From contig JACKHM010000003.1 of the NCBI GenBank assembly GCA_020638995.1, positions 372,001 to 436,000 of the forward strand: DNA of 64,000 nt. The letters run 5' to 3'. The notes beneath the pieces are model-generated. The model saw only the letters and a program-made list of their open reading frames with translations. It was not told the DNA's origin and ran no database searches. This document shows, one piece after another, positions 29,647 to 37,604 of this stretch (within the stretch, counting starts at the first letter, position 1; the number at the start of each line of letters is the position of its first letter). The DNA comes from Planctomycetaceae bacterium (GTDB taxonomy: Bacteria; Planctomycetota; Planctomycetia; Pirellulales; Pirellulaceae). The translations under genes were made by a program, and so were the position numbers.

Positions 29647-30090
29647 TCATTTCCGCTTCCGATGAGCGAGACATGCGTTCCCGGTGATGCTCTTGGTCCA
29701 TCGAAATTGAATTGAAGCGCGGGAGTCTTTCGTTATTGCTGCCCAGTACATAGGTGCGACGGACTGAATGAACGGGATTCCCATTGCCGCCATCACGATC
29801 AGCGTTCCGATAAACGGACCGATGAAGCTGCGGACGAAGTAGCATTTTCGGCAAAGGAGTACGGTGATCAGCGACTCGTCCCCCACGGCGAAGAAGATGA
29901 AGTCGATTTGTCGAAACGCTCGGATCGTGTGGATTGCCTTCGGCTCCGCGCCGCAGCGAACGCATTGCTTGGGGGAAGATCAAGTACTGATTGGAATGGC
30001 AGGTGATTCGATCGTCGATGGTTCGCTTTGAGTGTCGCAAAGGTTACGCGATATCTCGCCGCTACCACACAACAGGCAGCGTCTCTCGTT
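29647..30090 (-). pseudogene. Broken zinc-ribbon membrane protein gene (in-frame TGA at 29980-29982)
   Basis: One continuous minus-strand frame from 30090 to 29647, interrupted only by a TGA at 29980-29982. Before the stop it reads RRCLLCGSGEISRNLC; after it, QCVRCGAEP, then an FIFFAVGDESL segment, LLCRKCYF and a long hydrophobic stretch (FIGPFIGTLIVMAAMGIPFI). Three CxxC pairs (CLLC, CVRC, CRKC) with membrane segments suggest a zinc-ribbon membrane protein. No convincing ATG precedes the first part, so the 5' end is also damaged or uses an unusual start. I do not recognise the family. Downstream of the TGA a GTG at 29886 could start a 79-codon remnant. Confidence 0.5.
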
Positions 30091-30364
30091 TTACGAACAC
30101 GGTCATACACAGCTCCAAATCCTGCCCGGCGCCATCCTGTTCCCCAAGCTATTCTCCGTCCCGCACAGCGCTCAGCACAATGCACCGCCGCACCAAACAC
30201 AAATCGATCATCCCGGCAGACCATGAAATCGCTACCAGCCTGCCGCCGACCGAATTGGCCTCGGTGTGTCGGACCGAGGCGTCAAATGAGATTCCGACCC
30301 AACGGTCTTTTGAAAGCCGCGTTTGAAGGTAAACTGTGCGAAACGGAATCCCGAGAATCTGCAG

Positions 30365-31645
30365 ATGGCGGCTAATCACGAACGAAAATATGTTATTCGG
30401 TGCCCGCTTCACGGATTTGTAACGCTGTGGGATTGGGAACGAGAGATCATCAACCAGCCAGCGTTTCAACGATTGCGCCGCATTCGCCAACTTGCTTGGA
30501 CAGATCAAGTTTATCCGGGTGCAATGCACACACGATTCGAGCATTCACTTGGCGTAATGCATGTTGCGAATGCGATGTTTGATCGCCTCGTTCAAAACTC
30601 CAAGACACTTCTGAATGACGAACTCGGATTTAGTCAGGATGCAATTAACAACGACAGACGCTTGGTGCGTCTTGCTGCTTTGCTCCATGATGTAGGTCAC
30701 TCACCATTTTCACATGCATCTGAGGAGCTATTCCCTAAACACGACGGACAACAGCTTGAGCACGAGGAGTACTCCGCGGAAATCGTTCGCCGGAAAATCA
30801 ATGAGGTAATCGACGGACACGTCGATAGCGAGAACACGGGAATCACGGCTGAAAAAGTTGCTTCTCTGTTGGAAGGGAGTACGGTTGGGCGATCGTCGAT
30901 CTGGCGAGACATAATCACCGGCCAACTCGACGCTGATCGTACCGATTACTTGCTTCGTGACTCGCTGCACTCCGGCGTTGACTACGGAAGATTCGATTGG
31001 CGACGATTGATTGATTGTCTGAGCTTTGTGAGGACGGGGGAAGAAGGAACCGGTACACGTATCGGGCTGAGCCAAGGTGGCTTTCATGCCGCCGAGGGTC
31101 TTGTGCTTGCCCGATATTTCATGTTCACGCAGGTGTACTTCCACAAGACACGCGTCGCGTTCGACTGTCATTTGAAAGGCGCTCTGAAGGAGATTCTGCC
31201 GGACGGAAAATTTCCGAAGTTTCAGATCGAAGGGGAAATAGATCATCCAGACGAGTATCTGAAGTGGGATGATTGGCGAGTCCTGGGACTCCTTTCACAG
31301 GGAGAAGGAGGCGAACATGGGAGAAGGCTTTGCGAGAGAGACCATTACCGGATGGTGTACGAAACGCCGGAAACACCAACTGATGATGACAAGAAACGGT
31401 TAGAGGCGGTAAAGAACGCCCTTGGTAATAAAGTGCGACACGAAGTCAGTTTGGGCAAGGCTTGGTACAAGTTTGCTAGCGACGACATTCCGATCTGCAG
31501 CGAAAATCCTGAGGGAATCGTCCGCCCACTTTCCGAACATTCAGCGGCAGTGAAGGGGATTCAAAAAACTGATAAGATGATGTTGTACTGTCTTGACGAA
31601 GAAAAAGTAGAAGCGAAGCAGATAATTAACACCACGGAGGGATAG
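30365..31645 (+). CDS. HD-domain phosphohydrolase (dGTPase/SAMHD1-like)
   Basis: A 426-residue protein. The ATG at 30365 (MAANHERK) is preferred to an upstream TTG at 30323. HD metal motif: H60 (RFEHSLG), H108-D109 (LLHDVGHSPFSH) and D191 within LDADRTDYLLRDS. The N-terminal CPLHGFVTLWDWEREIIN and AFQRLRRIRQL match the substrate-pocket start of bacterial dNTP triphosphohydrolase-like proteins (Bacillus YwfO, Enterococcus EF1143 class), so hydrolysis of dNTPs or a related nucleotide is likely. The C-terminal third (from about 300) is family-specific. One base separates its stop from the next ATG, so the two are probably co-translated. As recalled, ywfO and ywgA are also neighbours in Bacillus subtilis. 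Confidence 0.9.
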   Translation: MAANHERKYVIRCPLHGFVTLWDWEREIINQPAFQRLRRIRQLAWTDQVYPGAMHTRFEHSLGVMHVANAMFDRLVQNSKTLLNDELGFSQDAINNDRRLVRLAALLHDVGHSPFSHASEELFPKHDGQQLEHEEYSAEIVRRKINEVIDGHVDSENTGITAEKVASLLEGSTVGRSSIWRDIITGQLDADRTDYLLRDSLHSGVDYGRFDWRRLIDCLSFVRTGEEGTGTRIGLSQGGFHAAEGLVLARYFMFTQVYFHKTRVAFDCHLKGALKEILPDGKFPKFQIEGEIDHPDEYLKWDDWRVLGLLSQGEGGEHGRRLCERDHYRMVYETPETPTDDDKKRLEAVKNALGNKVRHEVSLGKAWYKFASDDIPICSENPEGIVRPLSEHSAAVKGIQKTDKMMLYCLDEEKVEAKQIINTTEG

Positions 31646-31646
31646 C

Positions 31647-32201
31647 ATGGCGGCGACGGAAGAACTTCGACACTCGATTCTCGCGACATGCGTTAAACGG
31701 GCGCGGAAGAAGCCCGGACGTACTGCGATGATGAAGTACGCCTACCTTCTCCAAACTTTGAGAGGTGTTCCGCTCGGCTACCGATTCCGACTCTACAATT
31801 ACGGTCCGTACGACGAAGACGTCCTGACCGATGTTCGGATGGCAACGAATTCAGGAATGTTGAAGTCAACTTTTGTTACTTACAACAATGGCTACGGCTA
31901 CGAGTTCGAACTTGGCGAACAGTTTGGAGACAACGAAGCCGACGTTGCCACAACTGTAGCAAAGTACGACGAAGATATTTCGTGGTTGATGGACAAGTTC
32001 GGCGATGAATCTGCGGCACGACTTGAACTCATTTCAACAATCTTCTTTGCGATTTGCGACAAAACACGACAACGCGAAAAGGACGAACTCGTGGGCGTCG
32101 TGCACGAAATAAAGCCACACTTCTCTAAAGAGACGATTGGCTCTACGATCGACGAGTTGTCGGAGGAGCTGAATTGCGTGAATTGCGGTTCGGATCTCTG
32201 A
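31647..32201 (+). CDS. YwgA-like partner protein of the HD phosphohydrolase
   Basis: A 184-residue protein. GGAGGG seven bases before the ATG gives a strong ribosome site, and the gap to the HD gene is one base. Residues about 26-60 (MMKYAYLLQTLRGVPLGYRFRLYNYGPYDEDV) show the K-x-x-YLLQ...Y-x-F-x-x-YNYGPY pattern of YwgA proteins, which also resembles the Panacea/SocA-type antitoxin signature. There is no signal peptide, and two Cys (CVNC) sit near the C-terminus. The coupled order HD then YwgA argues that it controls or assists the nucleotide hydrolase; an antitoxin or defence role is inference only. Confidence 0.78.
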   Translation: MAATEELRHSILATCVKRARKKPGRTAMMKYAYLLQTLRGVPLGYRFRLYNYGPYDEDVLTDVRMATNSGMLKSTFVTYNNGYGYEFELGEQFGDNEADVATTVAKYDEDISWLMDKFGDESAARLELISTIFFAICDKTRQREKDELVGVVHEIKPHFSKETIGSTIDELSEELNCVNCGSDL

Positions 32202-32264
32202 CACCAAAAGATCGTCTGCAAAGCCTGGAACTCTTTCCATCCCTGAGCGACGTGGCAATCCTAC

Positions 32265-32360
32265 ATGGCTTACACCGAGCAGATCAATTTTCTGCTCTTT
32301 TCTAAACTGGCCGACAAGCATACGCCGCCACCCTGCAACCACAAGCTCCTGCATCACTAA
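32265..32360 (+). pseudogene. HsdM (type I DNA methyltransferase) N-terminal remnant
   Basis: A short frame MAYTEQINFLLFSKLADK... ending in TAA at 32358-32360. The TEQxxFLLFxKxADxxTPP pattern is the N-terminal signature of HsdM subunits (consensus EQITFLLFLKMADE...PPYN). Nothing resembling the rest of HsdM or HsdR/HsdS follows. It lies 63 bp after the YwgA-like gene and is too short for automatic calling. This reads as debris of a lost type I restriction-modification system. Confidence 0.6.
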
Positions 32361-32760
32361 CCTGCCTCGGACACATCGACCGAGGTGAGTTTCGACGGCA
32401 GTGCTGGCCTGATCCTGGTCACATGAGGATCCGAAAGTCCGGGCGAATTTTGCTGCGGCTCACAATGGACGACAGAATCTCCGACGGTGCTTGGCGAAGC
32501 CCTGGTGTCGTCGGCTTTCGGTTGCTGTTTCCGTAGAGCCTCGAGGGTGGGTGTTCCAGTCGGTGGGGCTGATCAGGTAGTCTTGATGTTGTGTTTTCGC
32601 GAATCGAGAGGCTCGAAGCGAGATAGCCATCAAGATGAGAATAAGCCTGCGAGTGCTCGGCGTCCGGTTGCTTACGCCGTTGGCAGAGCTGTTGCGGTCC
32701 GCGGAACGCTCTCGCATCAGGGTTTTCCGTATCCCCATAATATTGACGGCGGTTGAAACG
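32361..32760. other. Intergenic stretch, no gene recognised
   Basis: Several overlapping frames on both strands are low-complexity Arg/Ser-rich and look spurious. I see no IS end, tRNA or clear terminator. It presumably holds the promoter of the GHL15-like/esterase gene. Confidence 0.4.
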
Positions 32761-35181
32761 ATGACTGACAAAACGACACTCCAAAAGTTCGGCAGCTTGG
32801 TTGCCTGGCTGTCGGTGATTCTGGGAAGCTTCGCGAGTGGGTCTCGGGCAGAGGACGATCCGGCACACTATCCCAAATGGTCCTGGGACAGCGTGCCGGT
32901 GTATCTACACTTTGGCAGCCAGACGCAATTGACCGACGAGCAAGTAGCGACTGCCGCTCGACTCTCGAATTTCATCTGTCTTGAAAAGGCCCACGGTCGG
33001 CTGACCGATCGTGACCACCCCGAAAGAATCATGGGGCTGGATGCACGGCGGCTGAAGCAGGCCAATCCCGATGCGAAGGTGCTGATGTACTGGAACACGC
33101 TTATCGCCTGGCCGTTCACGTTGTACAACCAGCGATTCGCGGAAACGCATCCGCGAGATTGGACGCTGCGAGATCAGGTGACCGGCGAACCGCTGCTGAA
33201 ATCAATGTTGGGAGATATGCCCGTCTATCAATACAACCTCTTGAACCCGGAAGTACGATCGTGGTGGGCCAGCACAGCCGGCGCGTCGGTCAAGGAGTTC
33301 GGCTTCGACGGTTTGTACATGGACGCGATCTCGCAATCGCGGCGACCCGTGCTGCTCAACAAGGGGTGGGGCCGCGACAAGGGCGAGGAATTGGACGAGG
33401 CCGCGATCGACATGATGAAGCAGGTCCGCGCGGCGATGGGACCGGAGCGTCTGCTCGTATTCAACGGATTGCGCACTCGGAACGGAACCGTCGATGAAGA
33501 GACTATGGGTGATGCCAAATTCCTCCCATATGCCGATGGCGCGAAGATCGAGCACTTCGATCAATTCGCGAGTTCGAGTAAAGAAGACATTGTGATGTAT
33601 TGGCGCATGGCGACGAAGGCGGCGGAGGAGGGCAAGATCGTTCTTTATAAAGCCTGGCCGGACCACGAGGCGAACTTCACAAATCCCGAGTTCATGAAGC
33701 AAAACGCCGCGGAATTGGAAGCGATCGCCCGCAACAAGATCACCTTTCCGCTGGCATGTTATCTGATCGGCGCTCAACGGCATTCCTATTTCTGTTATGG
33801 GTGGGGATACAACGCCGAAGATGGTCAGCTTGTCGATTATCCGGAATACCGCCGCCAACTGGGGCCTCCAAAGGGAGCCGCGAGCCGCGATGGTAAAACT
33901 TGGGTTTTCGCTCGTGAGTTTGAACACGCCTCGGTCCGGGTCGATCTGGAAAGCCGCTTGGCCAAGATCACTTGGAATACGGGAGATACAGAGAACGCAG
34001 TACAACCGACGCCTGACGCCGACAACGACAGCAACTGGCCGGATCTAAGAAAGCGGGTGGTCGAGCTCGGGGAGCTCGCCGCCGCACCCAAGCTGCACAT
34101 CGCAGAAGGTTATTCTGAACGCGACAATATCAAACCGATATACTTCGACGGCTTACCGTGGCAAGGCAAACCCACTCGAGTCTTCGCCTGGTTGGGGTTG
34201 CCGCAATCAATCGACGGAAATGTTCCGGGAGTTGTATTGGTACATGGCGGCGGAGGAACGGCGTTTATCGATTGGGTTAAGAAATGGAATGAGCGTGGCT
34301 TCGCTGCCATTAGCATCGCCGTTGAAGGCCAGATCGATCGCCGCGATGCGACCGGCAACGGTTGGCAACGCCATGACTGGGCGGGCCCTGCGCGAGATGG
34401 AATTTACGGTGACAGCGACAAGCCGTTGACCGATCAATGGATGTATCACGCCGTGGCTGACACGATCCTGGCGAATTCGCTGTTGCGGTCGCTGCCGCAA
34501 GTCGACGCCAAGAAAGTCGGCTTGATGGGCATTTCGTGGGGCGGCGTCATTACCAGCACGGTTATCGGCATCGACGATCGTTTTGCCTTCGCCATCCCGA
34601 CCTATGGCTGCGGTGGACTTTTCGATGCACAGAACCAATACGGCCGCGCACTTCGAGACAACGCTCTCTATCGTGAGGTGTGGGACCCGTTGGTGCGGAT
34701 GGACAATGTCAAGATGCCTGTGTTGTGGCTCAGTTGGACTGGCGATCTACATTTTCCGCTCGATGCCCAGAGTCGCTGCTATACCGCCGCACCGGGACAG
34801 CATCAGGTGGCACTGTTGCCTGACATGCGGCATGGCCATGCGCCGGGCTGGAATCCTCAGGACAGTTACGCATTTGCTGAGAGCGTCGTGCAAACCGGAT
34901 CGCCCTGGTGTACGCAACTCGGCGTCAAGCACGAAAGCGATGGTCCTCGGATCAGTTTCACTTCCACTAAACCGATCGACAAAGCGATGCTCATCACCAC
35001 GACCGACACCGGCCATACGGGACTTCGGAGTTGGACCGAGACGCCTGCGGAATTCAAACAAAACCAAACTCGCGTGATCGTCAACCTATCACTGCCTCCT
35101 GACACGACTGCCTGGTTCATCAGCCTGTACAGCGGCGACCTCGTCGCAAGTTCAGATTTCCAGCAGCCTGAAACAAACTGA
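32761..35181 (+). CDS. Secreted GHL15-like glycoside hydrolase fused to an acetylxylan-esterase-type hydrolase
   Basis: An 806-residue protein from ATG 32761 (MTDKTTLQKF), chosen because it starts a signal peptide ending near residue 29 (GSRAEDD). The N-terminal half (about 35-400) reads as a TIM-barrel hydrolase of the hypothetical GHL15 group: VPVYLHFGSQ, FGFDGLYMDAIS, VFNGLRTRNG and HFDQFASSSKEDI. The C-terminal half (about 440-780) is an alpha/beta hydrolase with VVLVHGGGGTA, nucleophile S592 in GISWGG, D662 in SWTGDLHF and H691/H693 in MRHGH, like acetylxylan-esterase/dienelactone-hydrolase relatives. The fusion suggests coordinated sugar-chain cleavage and deacylation. It lies among sulfatases, consistent with breakdown of decorated polysaccharide. 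Exact substrates are unknown. Confidence 0.82.
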   Translation: MTDKTTLQKFGSLVAWLSVILGSFASGSRAEDDPAHYPKWSWDSVPVYLHFGSQTQLTDEQVATAARLSNFICLEKAHGRLTDRDHPERIMGLDARRLKQANPDAKVLMYWNTLIAWPFTLYNQRFAETHPRDWTLRDQVTGEPLLKSMLGDMPVYQYNLLNPEVRSWWASTAGASVKEFGFDGLYMDAISQSRRPVLLNKGWGRDKGEELDEAAIDMMKQVRAAMGPERLLVFNGLRTRNGTVDEETMGDAKFLPYADGAKIEHFDQFASSSKEDIVMYWRMATKAAEEGKIVLYKAWPDHEANFTNPEFMKQNAAELEAIARNKITFPLACYLIGAQRHSYFCYGWGYNAEDGQLVDYPEYRRQLGPPKGAASRDGKTWVFAREFEHASVRVDLESRLAKITWNTGDTENAVQPTPDADNDSNWPDLRKRVVELGELAAAPKLHIAEGYSERDNIKPIYFDGLPWQGKPTRVFAWLGLPQSIDGNVPGVVLVHGGGGTAFIDWVKKWNERGFAAISIAVEGQIDRRDATGNGWQRHDWAGPARDGIYGDSDKPLTDQWMYHAVADTILANSLLRSLPQVDAKKVGLMGISWGGVITSTVIGIDDRFAFAIPTYGCGGLFDAQNQYGRALRDNALYREVWDPLVRMDNVKMPVLWLSWTGDLHFPLDAQSRCYTAAPGQHQVALLPDMRHGHAPGWNPQDSYAFAESVVQTGSPWCTQLGVKHESDGPRISFTSTKPIDKAMLITTTDTGHTGLRSWTETPAEFKQNQTRVIVNLSLPPDTTAWFISLYSGDLVASSDFQQPETN

Positions 35182-35557
35182 CACTTCGGCGAGTCGAAAG
35201 GCAGCCGCGGTCATGACATGCTTCGGATATTCGAACGGACTTCGCACTGTCGTCGCCTTAATGATCCGAACGGAGTGAGATGTTCCGGTCGTAATCAGTA
35301 ACGCTTCTCCGATACTCGGATGACCTGTTGCAAGCGATAACCGACGAATCAGCTCAAGACGAGGAGAGACCGAACGTCACCTGGAGATTCATACACAGCT
35401 ATACGAGGAGATGATGCGCTATCTACAATAGTCGGGTGTTCGTATGCCGAAACAAACGCCGGCTTTTGACCAGCAGATTTCCCAGCGATCCAGGGAATTC
35501 GAGAAACACATTTCCTGGAGGGGTGTTCAGGGGCACTAGGTATCGTGAGGAGGAGAA
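35182..35557. other. Intergenic stretch ending in a strong ribosome binding site
   Basis: No gene recognised in 376 bp. AGGAGGAGAA directly before the GTG at 35558 is one of the strongest Shine-Dalgarno sequences in the window, although it now serves a broken gene. Confidence 0.45.
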
Positions 35558-35743
35558 GTGAGAGATCGCAAGACAATTCCGAGATGCCGCAAGTGGACTG
35601 TTGTCGCGCTTGCCATGGCAGCGATGCTCGGGGCGCATCGATTGACTTACGCGGCCAGATCCAACATCTTGTTCATCTTCGTAGCCGCCCAGGGCTGCTA
35701 CGATTCCGGGTGCTGGACACCTATCGCCGTGGCTCTCGGCTGA
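35558..35743 (+). pseudogene. Sulfatase N-terminal remnant
   Basis: A strong AGGAGG site five bases upstream of a GTG start leads into a signal peptide (VVALAMAAMLGAHRLTYA) and then RSNILFIFVAAQGCYDSGCW, clearly the first strand of a sulfatase (normally NILFIxxDDQGYxDxGC). The metal-binding Asp pair has become Ala-Ala and the frame stops after 61 codons, where TPIAVALG may be the eroded TPNIDxLA segment. No CxPSR motif remains. A dead sulfatase gene next to a live one. Confidence 0.75.
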
Positions 35744-35757
35744 CGCACCTTGACTAG

Positions 35758-35964
35758 TATGACCCGCCCCGCTGGTTCATCACTGGTGAAAAAGACAACT
35801 TTAGTACATACGCCGACACGTTCCGACAACCTATGAACGACCTCGGTATCGAGTCAGCTCTGACGGTCGTTCCGCACGCCCCGCACCCGTTCCTTGTTGA
35901 ACAGATTTGGTTCGACCTGATGCTCGACAAGGGCAACGAACTATTAAAAGCAAACCTCAAGTAG
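35758..35964 (+). pseudogene. Alpha/beta-hydrolase C-terminal remnant
   Basis: The frame is open from the codon after a TAG (35755-35757) to a TAG at 35962-35964, with no usable start. It reads YDPPRWFITGEKDNF ... VVPHAPHPFLVEQIWFDLML, the C-terminal end of a secreted alpha/beta-hydrolase: GEKD would carry the acid and APHPF the catalytic His. The nucleophile half is missing. It ends nine bases before the next sulfatase start and 14 bp follow the sulfatase scrap, so the two remnants were probably brought together by a deletion. Confidence 0.7.
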
Positions 35965-35973
35965 AGATTCGCC

Positions 35974-37383
35974 ATGCACCCTCTCTTTATGATCGGTCGC
36001 GTCCTTCCTCAGCTATGTTTCCTCGCGCTGTTAGCCATTCCGCAATTGTTGCCAGCCACTGATCGACCTAATGTTTTGTTCATTGCGGTGGATGACCTGC
36101 GCGACACGCTCGGTTGCTACGGGAACGCCGCCGTCAAAACGCCAAATATTGACCGTTTCGCGGCGCGAGGAGTCGTCTTCGAGCGAGCCTACGTTCAGTA
36201 TCCGGTATGCAACGCGAGTCGTTCATCGTTCCTGACCGGTCTGTATCCGGATCAAACCGGGGTCACGAGCAATACAACGCTCTTGCGAGACAAACTTCCG
36301 AACGTCGTGACCTTCCCGCAGTTGCTGAAGGACAATGGTTGGCACGCTGCGGCATTCGGCAAGATCTTTCATCTTGGCGGTGGTCGTAATGCCGCGCTGC
36401 AAGCTAAATGGATGGACTTGCCTAAGTCGTGGCACACGGCGCAAGCGTTCAAGGCCACCGAAGTTGGCTCCCGCAAACTGGCCGGACGTGACCTGTCCGG
36501 TGGCAGACTCAACTGGTGCCACTGGGGTGCAATGGATGGCGGTGACGACGATCAGCCCGATGGGCAAATCGCCAGTGCCGTAATCGCGGAAATGGAACGC
36601 CTTGGCGATCAGCCCTGGATCATCGGTTGCGGATTTATGAAACCTCACGACCCGTTCGTCGCGCCAAAGAAGTACTATGACCTCTATCCCGACGAATCGC
36701 TGACCCTTTACCGGAATCCAGAAAGTCAGACTTCCGCGCCGCCATTGGCCGTCGGCTTTGGCTTATTTGGGGAAGTGTTTGACGGATTCACCGACGCGGA
36801 ACGCATGGAGTTTCTGCGTGCCTACTATGCTTGCACGAGCTTTATGGACACGCAAGTTGGTCGAGTGCTGAACTCGCTCGATCGTTTGGGACTGAGCGAG
36901 CGAACGCTCGTGATTTTCGTCGGTGACCACGGCTACCATTTGGGCGAGCGCGACTGGTGGAACAAGAACACGTTATTCGACCGCAGTTGCCATGCACCGC
37001 TGATCATTGCCGGTCCGCACGTAACTGCTGGGCGTGTCCCGGAATTAGTTGAATTCACCGACATGTTTCCAACCATTGCTGAGCACTGCGGCGTAACTGC
37101 TCCCGATGGATTGGCCGGACATTCGCTTTGGCCGCAACTCAAGAACGCAACGGCACCCGGTCGCGATTCAGCCTGGACAATTGTCACACGTGGTCAGAAT
37201 CAACGCGGCGACAGCATTTGTACCGACCGTTGGCGACTGACTCAGTGGAGCGACGGTACGATCGAACTGTACGACCACGTTTCTGACCCGCAAGAAACAC
37301 GCAACGTCGCGACGATCCATGGCGATGTTGTCAATCAATTGTCAAATCTGATCGATCAACGTCGCGCTGAAACCACGAGATGA
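35974..37383 (+). CDS. Secreted iduronate-2-sulfatase-like sulfatase
   Basis: A 469-residue sulfatase. Signal peptide about 1-28; RPNVLFIAVDDLRDTLGCYG gives the metal pair D40/D41; C79-N-A-S-R83 is the formylglycine motif (CxASR variant); GFMKPHDPFVAPKKYYDLY and DHGYHLGERDWWNK are the conserved second-half motifs of the iduronate-2-sulfatase-like group. It acts outside the cytoplasm on a sulfated glycan; specificity is not readable. The length is typical. The formylglycine-generating enzyme is not in the window. Confidence 0.94.
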   Translation: MHPLFMIGRVLPQLCFLALLAIPQLLPATDRPNVLFIAVDDLRDTLGCYGNAAVKTPNIDRFAARGVVFERAYVQYPVCNASRSSFLTGLYPDQTGVTSNTTLLRDKLPNVVTFPQLLKDNGWHAAAFGKIFHLGGGRNAALQAKWMDLPKSWHTAQAFKATEVGSRKLAGRDLSGGRLNWCHWGAMDGGDDDQPDGQIASAVIAEMERLGDQPWIIGCGFMKPHDPFVAPKKYYDLYPDESLTLYRNPESQTSAPPLAVGFGLFGEVFDGFTDAERMEFLRAYYACTSFMDTQVGRVLNSLDRLGLSERTLVIFVGDHGYHLGERDWWNKNTLFDRSCHAPLIIAGPHVTAGRVPELVEFTDMFPTIAEHCGVTAPDGLAGHSLWPQLKNATAPGRDSAWTIVTRGQNQRGDSICTDRWRLTQWSDGTIELYDHVSDPQETRNVATIHGDVVNQLSNLIDQRRAETTR

Positions 37384-37604
37384 ATTTCAGAAGCCAGCGA
37401 TCAGTAACGTCAACTACTCCGTTGGGAATCGATTCGGAAATGTTTCCTGATTCACCGGCGGTCGAAAGCGATGCAGGATCGCCACCAAGTGTCTCGTTCA
37501 ATGGAGTTGTTCAACGGCATCTTTTTTCCTTCCGGATTCGGAGACCGTTAACGATTGTGGATACCGATCGCGGTTTCGTCGAACAACTCGAAACACTTCG
37601 AATC

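Noticed and set aside
28993..29715. A 240-codon plus-strand frame
   Set aside because: Its first part is antisense to the macrodomain gene and the rest overlaps the small frame and zinc-ribbon remnant.
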